Shown here: one piece after another, positions 57,499 through 64,000 of the stretch
Layout: every line of letters starts with the position of its first letter
How positions within the stretch are numbered: position 1 is the first letter of the stretch
Origin: an uncultured Chryseobacterium sp.
GTDB lineage: Bacteria; Bacteroidota; Bacteroidia; Flavobacteriales; Weeksellaceae
Reading direction: 5' to 3'
Assembly: GCF_936933875.1 (NCBI RefSeq)
Contig: NZ_CAKZIK010000022.1
Coordinates: 62,001 to 126,000, forward strand
DNA length: 64,000 bases
Made by a program: the position numbers and the translations under genes
The notes under the pieces: model-generated
What the model was told of the DNA's origin: nothing
The model's input: only the letters and a program-made list of their open reading frames with translations
Databases searched by the model: none

Positions 57499-58218
57499 AT
57501 GGAACAAGATTACCCGCATAAAACCGGCATCGATAAAATTTTGAAGGAGGCATTTTCTTACTGGAATCAAACTTTGATGTACAATATTATTTTCTCGCTG
57601 ATTTACTTTTCGGTTTCGTTTATCGTATTGTATTATTTCGGGATGAAGTACGGTTTGCTTCAGAAATTTGAAGATATTTTTCCTCTTGCTTTGAAAAATC
57701 CAACCGCTTACAGAACTGCGGCACAAGAAATTATGCAGACCGGAGAAGCAATGAAATTTTCGTATGTACTTTTGGCTGTTTTCGCCTTTCTGTATCCGCT
57801 CAATTTAGGTTTGATGAAGATTTTCCGCAAAATTGATTTGAAGGAAAAAATAAATTTCGCAGACCTTTTTGCCGGTTACAACGGAACGAATTTTTTCATC
57901 TACGCAAGTTTCTTCCTATTTTGGTACATCATCTTCGAATATGCAAAGCTTTTGTTAATTCCTGCTGTTTTGTGGGTTTTTGTAACACTGTTTTGTGCGC
58001 CGCTCATGTTTTTTATGGACAAAAGAATTATGGAGAGTATTCAATTGACTATCAAAGCTTTGCGAGGAAATTTCATTACTGTTTTTGTCTGCGTTTTAGT
58101 GGCCATTCTGTTCCGCTACATCGGAATTTTTTCCATTATTGGCGCTTTATTTACATTTCCATTTTGGAATGCGATGATTTATGCGATGTACAAAAACTTT
58201 TTCCGAGAAATGGATTAA
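57499..58218 (+). CDS. Polytopic membrane protein of unknown function (239 aa)
   Basis: About six hydrophobic segments; the start MEQDYPHKTGIDKILKEAFSYW is an amphipathic helix. FFMDKRIMESIQLTIKALRGNF near residue 173 resembles a cytoplasmic coupling helix of DUF975-like or glycerophosphoryl-type membrane proteins. I do not recognise a definite family. It is 82 nt upstream of the AI-2E transporter, which has its own -7 box. Confidence 0.75.
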   Translation: MEQDYPHKTGIDKILKEAFSYWNQTLMYNIIFSLIYFSVSFIVLYYFGMKYGLLQKFEDIFPLALKNPTAYRTAAQEIMQTGEAMKFSYVLLAVFAFLYPLNLGLMKIFRKIDLKEKINFADLFAGYNGTNFFIYASFFLFWYIIFEYAKLLLIPAVLWVFVTLFCAPLMFFMDKRIMESIQLTIKALRGNFITVFVCVLVAILFRYIGIFSIIGALFTFPFWNAMIYAMYKNFFREMD

Positions 58219-58264
58219 GTAATCTTTTTAGTTAAAAATATAAAAAGTGCAATGCTTTTTATTG

Positions 58265-58272
58265 TAATTTTG
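58265..58272 (+). promoter_or_regulatory. -7 box TAATTTTG of the AI-2E family transporter gene
   Basis: A perfect TAnnTTTG match, 28 nt before the ATG. No -33 TTG. Confidence 0.45.
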
Positions 58273-58300
58273 GCTGAATCACAAATAATTACATCTAAAA

Positions 58301-59383
58301 ATGCCACACCGAAAACAGCAGATTAGCGAGGAAAAAATAAAACAGGTTATCCTGATTTTAATCATTATTGTTCTTATAGGACTTATTGGGTGGAACCTTT
58401 CGATGTTCATTCCATCGATTCTTGGAGCAATTACGCTCTATATTATTACGAGAAAATACAACCTCTATCTTCAGGAAGTGATGAACTGGAAACCTTGGGT
58501 TGCATCGATGGTGATTATTTTAGGAACGCTGATTGTGCTGATTCTTCCGATTTATTTTATCGCAGATTTACTGATTGAAAAATTGGGAAATGCCAATGCT
58601 TACATGGCAAAATTCAATGTTTTTATTGATAAAATAAACGATTTTGTTTTCCAAAAAGTGAAAATCGATATTCTGAGCAAGGAGAATATGGACAAACTGA
58701 AAGCAACTGCCGGAAAATTTTCCACAGAAGCTCTGAGTACGACTTTCAACACGTTTACGGTTGTCATTTCAATGTACTTTATGCTGTATTTCATGCTGGA
58801 AAAACCAAGACTTTTTGAAAGACTGGTTAGAAGTTCTGCTCCTCTAAAGAAAGCAAACGTTAATCTTTTAGGCGAAAAAATTCAGAAAATGGTGGTGGCC
58901 AATGCGATTGGAATTCCGGTTGTAGCGATTGGACAAGGTTTGGTTGCGTTAATTGGCTACCTGATTTTTGGAGCACCAAGTCCGGTTTTACTATTTGCAC
59001 TAACAGCTGCAGCATCCATGATTCCGATTGTGGGAGCAGCGATTGTTTATGTTCCGGTTTGTATTTTTATGATTGCAGAGGGAAATTTGGGTCCAGGTTT
59101 AGGTTTGGCGGCGTATTGTTTAATTGCCGTTGGATTAACCGATAACTTATTGAGATTCACTTTGTTGAAAAAATTAGAAAATATTCATCCTTTGAATACC
59201 GTTTTCGGAATTATCATGGGGATGAACCTTTTCGGTTTTATGGGTTTGATTTTCGGGCCGATTTTAATTTCGATTACGGTGCTTTTAATTCAGGTTTACA
59301 GAGATGAATTTTCTGATGACAGCAACGAAATTATTCTTCCTGAGCCTAAAGAAATAGAAGAAAAAATTGATTTAAGCATCTAA
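58301..59383 (+). CDS. AI-2E family transporter
   Basis: 360 residues, eight or so transmembrane helices arranged as in the AI-2E (TqsA/PerM) family: helices 1-3 (about 20-85), a soluble segment (about 90-150), and the long C-terminal block with PLNTVFGIIMGMNLFGFMGLIFGPILISI. Family members export signals or act as Na+/H+ antiporters; substrate is not determined here. A 1-nt gap separates it from the DUF3820 gene, so they share a transcript. Confidence 0.9.
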   Translation: MPHRKQQISEEKIKQVILILIIIVLIGLIGWNLSMFIPSILGAITLYIITRKYNLYLQEVMNWKPWVASMVIILGTLIVLILPIYFIADLLIEKLGNANAYMAKFNVFIDKINDFVFQKVKIDILSKENMDKLKATAGKFSTEALSTTFNTFTVVISMYFMLYFMLEKPRLFERLVRSSAPLKKANVNLLGEKIQKMVVANAIGIPVVAIGQGLVALIGYLIFGAPSPVLLFALTAAASMIPIVGAAIVYVPVCIFMIAEGNLGPGLGLAAYCLIAVGLTDNLLRFTLLKKLENIHPLNTVFGIIMGMNLFGFMGLIFGPILISITVLLIQVYRDEFSDDSNEIILPEPKEIEEKIDLSI

Positions 59384-59384
59384 G

Positions 59385-59651
59385 ATGGAAGATGGAATAA
59401 ATCCAGAAATTCTGAAAGAAATCTGCGTGGTAAAAATGCCTTTCGGAAAATACGAAGGAACAACTTTGGCCGACCTTCCGGTTTCGTATCTGGAATGGTT
59501 TATGCGAAACGGCGGTTTCCCGAAAGGAAAACTGGGGATGCAGCTTTCCACCGTTTACGAAATAAAAATTAACGGTTTAACGGATTTGCTGACACCGATT
59601 CGTGGTGAGGTAAATTACGAGAAGCCAAAGAAAAAAACATATAAATTCTAA
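59385..59651 (+). CDS. DUF3820 family protein
   Basis: 88 residues: MPFGKYEGTTLADLPVSYLEWFMRNGGFPKGKLG is the DUF3820 (QSregVF-like) core. Some members elsewhere are fused to or associated with exonucleases, but function is unknown. The C-terminus is Lys-rich (YEKPKKKTYKF). It is translated directly after the AI-2E gene. Confidence 0.88.
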   Translation: MEDGINPEILKEICVVKMPFGKYEGTTLADLPVSYLEWFMRNGGFPKGKLGMQLSTVYEIKINGLTDLLTPIRGEVNYEKPKKKTYKF

Positions 59652-60101
59652 CTACCACATTCCGTGATAAGGAGAATTTCCCTCTACAAATTCAGCAATT
59701 CTTTTTCGAGTTCCGGGTGAAGTTTTTTCGGGCAAATCAAAAAACTCAAATTCATCAATTTCTGCATCTTTTTTGCCTGAAATTTCAAAATTATCGCTAA
59801 GAAACACAAAAATTGAGTCGTTTTTGCCTTCAAAGAAACTATTATAAATTCCTTGGAGTTTTAAATTTTGAACTGTTATTCCAAGTTCTTCATTGAGTTC
59901 TCTTTTGATAGCAGTTTCGAAAGTTTCACCTTTTTTCATTCCACCTCCAGGCAAAAACCATGAGTTGGAATATGTGTGTTTTACTAATAAAATTTTGTCT
60001 TCTTTAATGAGAATGGCGCGAACACCTAAAGTTTGTGGTTTAAAAACTTTCCAAAAAAATTTAAAAATAGGAGCTCCGAATTTAGGCAAAAGTTTCTTCA
60101 T
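59652..60101 (-). CDS. Nudix hydrolase
   Basis: 149 residues. The Nudix box runs from Gly53 to Ile75 (G-x5-E-x7-RE-x2-EE-x-G), with GGGMKKGE at the start and RELNEELGI at the end. An N-terminal hydrophobic/basic stretch precedes it. Nudix enzymes cleave nucleoside diphosphates linked to another group; substrate unknown. It starts 3 nt after the uvrB stop, so it shares the uvrB transcript. Confidence 0.92.
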   Translation of the reverse strand: MKKLLPKFGAPIFKFFWKVFKPQTLGVRAILIKEDKILLVKHTYSNSWFLPGGGMKKGETFETAIKRELNEELGITVQNLKLQGIYNSFFEGKNDSIFVFLSDNFEISGKKDAEIDEFEFFDLPEKTSPGTRKRIAEFVEGNSPYHGMW

Positions 60102-60104
60102 GAA

Positions 60105-62096
60105 TTAAGCCTTTAATGCAGCAATTTCATCCCTCAACTTCGCAGCTTTGATAAAGTCCAAATTTTTTGCAGCAGCTTCCATTTCCTTTTGTTTAACGGT
60201 AATCATTTTTTCTATATCTTCGGAACCGTAAGTTGCTTTGGCTTCAGCAACTTCGCGCATAATTTCTTTCTGCGTGTATTTTTCATCCGGAAAATCTTTT
60301 GACCTTCCCACCAAAGCTTCAGAAATTTTTTTGTTAACCTGCGTTGGTGTAATATTATTTTCTTCGTTGTATTGTTGCTGTTTTTCTCTGCGATAATTAG
60401 TTTCGTCGATGGTTTTCTGCATCGAATTCGTCATTTTATCGGCGTACATAATCGCTTTTCCGTTCACGTTTCTTGCAGCTCTACCAACGGTCTGAATCAT
60501 TGAACGTCGGGAACGCAACATTCCTTCTTTATCGGCATCCAAAATCGCCACCAAAGAAACTTCAGGCAAATCGAGACCTTCTCTCAAAAGGTTTACACCC
60601 ACTAAAACATCAAACAATCCTACCCGCAAATCCTGCATAATCTGAATTCGCTCCAAAGTTTCCACATCGGAGTGAATATATCTCGTTCTAATACCGAATT
60701 TCGTGAAATATTTCGTGAGTTCTTCGGCCATTTTCTTTGTTAAAGTCGTCACGAGAACACGCTCGTCCACTTCTGCTCTTTTTTGGATTTCTTCAATTAA
60801 ATCATCAATCTGATTCAATGTTGGTCGGATTTCAATAACAGGATCCAAAAGTCCGGTTGGACGAATAATCTGTTCAATATATTCTCCGCCGGTTTTTTCC
60901 AATTCGTAATCTGCCGGAGTTGCAGAAACGTAGATAACCTGATTCTGCATTCCTTCAAATTCTTCAAATTTCAAAGGTCGGTTGTCCATCGCAGCCGGAA
61001 GTCTGAAGCCGTATTCCACCAAAGCTTCTTTTCGGCTTCTGTCACCTCCGTACATTGCGTGAACCTGCGGAATTGTAACGTGACTTTCGTCAATCACCAT
61101 CAAATAATCTTTAGGAAAATAATCGAGCAGACAGAAAGGTCGGGACCCCGGAAGTCTTCCGTCCATATATCTCGAATAATTCTCAATTCCGGAACAGTAG
61201 CCGAGTTCTTTAATCATTTCCAAATCGAGTTCGGTTCTTTCCTGTAAACGTTTTGCTTCTAAAGGTTTTTCAATATTTGTGAAAAAATCTACCTGTTTTA
61301 CCAAATCGTCCTGAATTTCGCGAATCGCGTTGTTCATCGTTTCTTTAGTCGTTACGAATAAATTTGCAGGGTAAATCTGAATCTGCTCAAAATTCGACAT
61401 TACATTTCCCGAAACCGGGTCGAAACTCTGAATGGTTTCAATTTCATCACCAAAAAACTGAACACGGATTGCGTTATCCGAATACGCAGGAAAAACATCT
61501 ACAACATCCCCTTTTACGCGAAACGTACCGCGTTGAAACTCATTTAAGGTTCTAGCATACAAAGCGTTAACCAAAGCATGAAGGAAAGCAGTTCTTGTTA
61601 CTTTGCTTCCGGTTTCAGTAGAAATTAGAGATTTATTGAACTCCGAAGGATTTCCGATACCGTAAATACACGAAACTGAAGCAACAATCAGAACATCTCT
61701 TCTTCCCGAAAGCAAACTTGCAGTTGCAGAAAGACGCAATTTTTCCACTTCTTCATTGATGGACAAATCTTTTTCGATATACGTATTGGTTGAAGCAATA
61801 AATGCTTCCGGTTGGTAATAATCGTAGTAGGAAACGAAATATTCCACCGCGTTATCCGGGAAAAATTCTTTAAACTCCATGAAAAGTTGCGCCGCCAAAG
61901 TTTTGTTGTGCGCCAAAACAATGGTTGGTTTTTGAATATTGTTCACAACATTCGCAACGGTAAAGGTTTTTCCGGAACCGGTAACACCCAAAAGTGTCTG
62001 ATATTTTTCGCCAATTTCAAGACCTTCCGTGAGTTTTTTAATTGCTGTCGGTTGGTCTCCTGTCGGTTTAAATTCTGAGTGAAGTTTAAAATTCAT
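60105..62096 (-). CDS. uvrB: Excinuclease ABC subunit UvrB
   Basis: 663-residue damage-verifying helicase of nucleotide excision repair. P-loop GVTGSGKT at 37-44, the beta-hairpin YYDYYQPEAFI near residue 91, DESHVT, the helicase motif VGRAARN, and a C-terminal UVR motif (DFIKAAKLRDEI). Full length (about 660-680 in the family). The start is conserved at MNFKLHSEFKPTGDQP. The -7 box TATTTTTG ends 4 nt before it. Confidence 0.97.
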   Translation of the reverse strand: MNFKLHSEFKPTGDQPTAIKKLTEGLEIGEKYQTLLGVTGSGKTFTVANVVNNIQKPTIVLAHNKTLAAQLFMEFKEFFPDNAVEYFVSYYDYYQPEAFIASTNTYIEKDLSINEEVEKLRLSATASLLSGRRDVLIVASVSCIYGIGNPSEFNKSLISTETGSKVTRTAFLHALVNALYARTLNEFQRGTFRVKGDVVDVFPAYSDNAIRVQFFGDEIETIQSFDPVSGNVMSNFEQIQIYPANLFVTTKETMNNAIREIQDDLVKQVDFFTNIEKPLEAKRLQERTELDLEMIKELGYCSGIENYSRYMDGRLPGSRPFCLLDYFPKDYLMVIDESHVTIPQVHAMYGGDRSRKEALVEYGFRLPAAMDNRPLKFEEFEGMQNQVIYVSATPADYELEKTGGEYIEQIIRPTGLLDPVIEIRPTLNQIDDLIEEIQKRAEVDERVLVTTLTKKMAEELTKYFTKFGIRTRYIHSDVETLERIQIMQDLRVGLFDVLVGVNLLREGLDLPEVSLVAILDADKEGMLRSRRSMIQTVGRAARNVNGKAIMYADKMTNSMQKTIDETNYRREKQQQYNEENNITPTQVNKKISEALVGRSKDFPDEKYTQKEIMREVAEAKATYGSEDIEKMITVKQKEMEAAAKNLDFIKAAKLRDEIAALKA

Positions 62097-62108
62097 ACGT
62101 CAAAAATA
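62094..62108 (-). promoter_or_regulatory. -7 box TATTTTTG placed 4 nt before the uvrB start codon
   Basis: On the minus strand: TATTTTTG, ACGT, ATG. Since the uvrB start is certain from homology, a leaderless mRNA is predicted. Confidence 0.55.
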
Positions 62109-62110
62109 CA

Positions 62111-62140
62111 AAAAAGAAAAGAGCAGAAAATTCTGCTCTT
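62111..62140 (-). terminator. Terminator between the TonB fragment and uvrB
   Basis: AAGAGCAGAA / TTCTGCTCTT (10 bp, tiny loop) with a T-rich tract on the minus strand. It ends transcription of the S41 gene and TonB remnant, just upstream of the uvrB -7 box. Confidence 0.75.
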
Positions 62141-62162
62141 CATGAATTATTTCTTTTAAATC

Positions 62163-62384
62163 CTACTTAGAATTGCTCTGATTTGTAAAACTCATAGCAA
62201 ACGGCAGTTTATAAAATGATTTTATCGCAAACCCGTTTGCAGTTGCCGGTTTCCAAACGACATTTTCGTTAACTGCCTTTATTGTTCGAAGAGCTTCTTT
62301 GTTTAGCGCTTCATTACTTCCTTCCGCTCTGTAGTTAGATGTTTTGCCGTTTTCATCAATTTCGAAAACTTTTATTTCTGGTTT
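62163..62384 (-). pseudogene. TonB C-terminal domain fragment, 5'-truncated
   Basis: An open stretch of 73 codons with no start reads KPEIKVFEIDENGKTSNY...GSNEALNKEALRTI...WKPATANGFAIKSFY and ends in TAG. This is the TonB_C domain (energy transducer), without its anchor and proline region. A stop codon precedes it directly, and its 5' end overlaps the last codons of the S41 gene. It looks like the remnant of a gene cut by deletion. Codon use matches the neighbours. Confidence 0.8.
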
Positions 62385-63886
62385 CTATATTTAGAAAAAT
62401 CCTGAATATAAAGACCTTTAGCAGTATTGGTTCGGTTAACCTGTAATGCTTTGGTTCTGTAATTAATATCATTATCAAACCTTGCTTCAGCTGTTTTACC
62501 GATTGTTTGTCCCGTAATAAGCTCCAATGCTTTCTTAAGCGAGGGATCAGAAGTATCTCCAAATTCTTTGATATTATTGAAGAATGAATAAGGATTAACT
62601 TTCACTGTTGGTGTGATACCACTTCCATCAGTGGGAACCGGATCCTTATCCTTATTGTAGTAAGCAAAAGTAATTGGCTGAAGTTGCCATTTGTGTTTTG
62701 TACTTCTCGTTGCATACGAAGTATAATCGGAAGCTGGAGAATCATACAATGTGATAGAGCCAACATATTTTCCAACGGTTTCATCACCAATGGTGGTGAT
62801 ATTAACATATTTTCCAAGGCTGCTTACTGTCAATTCACTTGCTGATGCTGTTTGGAAGGTTACTAAAACATAAATTTTTGGCAGCGTAAGACTGTTCACA
62901 GCTTCTTGTCCGGAAACTTCCGGATGATTATTGACAAGACTGTAGGTATTAACAGTGTTTTTTAGATAATCCCATCCGTCTTCATCATTATGTTTATTAT
63001 TGAAATCCAGATAAGTATAAGGTTGCCCTGTAAAACTTCCGTTGATCATTTGTCCTAAAGCCACTGCAGTTTCCAAAGAACCACCTCCATTGTATCTTAA
63101 ATCCAAAATCAATTCATTTACGCCATCTGCTTTCATTTTTGCAAAAGCAGCGTTCAGTTCGTCATTATAATCTGCTTTAAAAGCATTGAAAACCAAATAA
63201 CCGATGTTTTTGGTTCCGTAAACGAAGTTTTTGTAGAAAGCTACCGGATTTTCATCCTTTTCAACTCTAGTCAAAGAAATATTTTCAATTTTATCTGTTG
63301 TAATTAATGCTGAAGAAGTAAGCGTTGTAGTTGCAGCTCTTGTAATGGTAAATTGACTTGTTTCAAGCTGATTATAATTACTAGCTGTTAAAACAGAGCC
63401 GTTTACTTTCGTAATAACGTCTCCTCTTTTAATTCCTGCTGCTTCAGCCGGTGAACCCGGTGAAACGTAATTGATTAACGCAACATAAGCTGTTGCATTA
63501 TTGTCTTTTGGATAAAGTCCGTAATGAAGTCCTGAAGTTGGTTCCACTTCTGCACTTTTTCCAGCATCAACAATTACATTATCGTTTTCAATCCACGAAA
63601 AACGGTCTGTTGTTCCATAATTGTAAAGCAAACTGTAGAATAATTTATCCGGTGTCTTTCCGTTAATGAAAGAAACATAACCCGACGAATTTTTAAAAGA
63701 ATCTGCCAAGTTGGGTACATTAGGCTGCCAATAATACCATGAATTCATTGCCTTCCAAACATAATCATTAATTTCATTGGCTACCGGAGTAGGATTTGGC
63801 GCAGGAGTTGTATCTTCGTTTCTGGAGCAGGCAGTAAGCGTTAAAGCTGCTGCACCCAAACAAATCATAAAATTTTTTATTTTCAT
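62372..63886 (-). CDS. S41 family peptidase (C-terminal processing protease-like), lipoprotein
   Basis: 504 residues. Lipoprotein signal with Cys20 (LTLTAC), then a Thr/Pro-rich linker. A PDZ domain (about 125-175; GSPAEAAGIKRGDVITKVNG) precedes the S41 catalytic part, in which TASASELTVSS carries the nucleophile serine. Another helical domain is N-terminal. Such proteases trim exported proteins. The 3' end abuts a TonB fragment, so its natural end could also have been changed; the sequence ends FSKYRNQK. The -7 box TAATTTTG lies 17 nt before the ATG. Confidence 0.88.
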   Translation of the reverse strand: MKIKNFMICLGAAALTLTACSRNEDTTPAPNPTPVANEINDYVWKAMNSWYYWQPNVPNLADSFKNSSGYVSFINGKTPDKLFYSLLYNYGTTDRFSWIENDNVIVDAGKSAEVEPTSGLHYGLYPKDNNATAYVALINYVSPGSPAEAAGIKRGDVITKVNGSVLTASNYNQLETSQFTITRAATTTLTSSALITTDKIENISLTRVEKDENPVAFYKNFVYGTKNIGYLVFNAFKADYNDELNAAFAKMKADGVNELILDLRYNGGGSLETAVALGQMINGSFTGQPYTYLDFNNKHNDEDGWDYLKNTVNTYSLVNNHPEVSGQEAVNSLTLPKIYVLVTFQTASASELTVSSLGKYVNITTIGDETVGKYVGSITLYDSPASDYTSYATRSTKHKWQLQPITFAYYNKDKDPVPTDGSGITPTVKVNPYSFFNNIKEFGDTSDPSLKKALELITGQTIGKTAEARFDNDINYRTKALQVNRTNTAKGLYIQDFSKYRNQK

Positions 63887-63903
63887 TTCAAATAATAGTA
63901 TTA

Positions 63904-63911
63904 CAAAATTA
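63904..63911 (-). promoter_or_regulatory. -7 box TAATTTTG of the S41 peptidase gene
   Basis: A perfect TAnnTTTG match on the minus strand, 17 nt before the ATG. Confidence 0.45.
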
Positions 63912-63923
63912 AAAGTTAATCTA

Positions 63924-64000
63924 ATGAAAACCAGCTTTTTAAAACCTGCATTATTCCTCTTGCCTTTAGCTTTAATTAGCGTTTCCTGTAAAACAAATAT
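63924..64000 (+). CDS. Start of a predicted lipoprotein gene (partial)
   Basis: Only 25 codons are in the window: MKTSFLKPALFLLPLALISVSC is a lipoprotein-type signal with a weak lipobox ending at Cys22. The gene is divergent from the S41 peptidase gene. Nothing can be said about its function. Confidence 0.6.
   Translation, partial: MKTSFLKPALFLLPLALISVSCKTN

Noticed and set aside
1..64000. CRISPR array, prophage, insertion sequence or defence island.
   Set aside because: No regular direct repeats with unique spacers, no transposase, integrase or phage structural gene among the ORFs; the toxin-antitoxin pair stands alone.

Overview
This window looks like chromosome from a member of the family Weeksellaceae (Chryseobacterium, Kaistella or a near relative; phylum Bacteroidota). 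The evidence is low GC content, putative -7 boxes of the Bacteroidota form TAnnTTTG, no clear Shine-Dalgarno sites, a type IX secretion (T9SS) sorting domain, S46 and M4 peptidases, DUF4293 next to rho, GH3-type proteins, and lineage-specific short proteins. I see no rRNA, CRISPR array, prophage or complete insertion sequence. There is one tRNA (Val, anticodon TAC).

Layout. 1-7.1 kb: the tail of tgt, an LptF/LptG permease, birA, then rsfS-ftsH-LUD protein-cdsA-psd (protein quality control and phospholipid synthesis). 7.3-12.2 kb: an MsbA-like ABC exporter, DUF4293, rho, superoxide dismutase. 12.3-18.8 kb: a tandem intergenic repeat, a GH3 protein, then tolC-sprT-manC and yifB. 19-25.7 kb: DUF3078, rhomboid, dprA, gdhA, a secreted low-complexity protein, a YkgJ cysteine-cluster protein and a group III globin. 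25.7-30.7 kb (mostly minus strand): ChaA-type antiporter, DUF6122, AlkD-like glycosylase, a frameshifted four-helix-bundle gene, hflX, two tandem SemiSWEETs, a META lipoprotein. 30.8-36 kb: S46 dipeptidyl-peptidase and a T9SS-exported M4 protease. 36.1-41.2 kb: three broken genes among bcp, nth, DUF885 and an acidic orphan. 41.2-44.8 kb: exbB-exbD-tonB, folC, tRNA-Val. 44.8-48.5 kb: three glycosyltransferases with sufE and a YgjV-like membrane protein. 48.6-64 kb: clpC, a PA0069-type radical SAM protein, a RelE/ParE toxin-antitoxin pair, an isopenicillin-N-synthase-like oxygenase, menD, pabC-pabB, membrane proteins, a Nudix hydrolase, uvrB, a TonB fragment and an S41 protease.

How the genes work together. 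Most genes are housekeeping: envelope lipids and LPS (CdsA, Psd, MsbA-like, LptF/G, glycosyltransferases), proteolysis (FtsH, ClpC, rhomboid), DNA repair (UvrB, Nth, AlkD, DprA), folate and menaquinone synthesis (FolC, PabB/PabC, MenD), oxidative defence (Sod, Bcp), TonB energy supply, and peptide scavenging by exported proteases.

Most notable non-gene signals: (1) several genes have a TAnnTTTG box ending only 4-5 nt before the start codon, which predicts leaderless mRNAs; (2) a dispersed family of GC-rich palindromes with a 3-nt loop, two copies sharing flanking sequence; (3) five decayed or truncated genes whose lesions can be pinpointed; (4) degenerate intergenic repeats, including a tandem pair; (5) a possible structured small RNA between yifB and the DUF3078 gene. 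I did not find a convincing new multi-gene defence or biosynthetic system. All names rest on reading motifs by eye; no database search was run.
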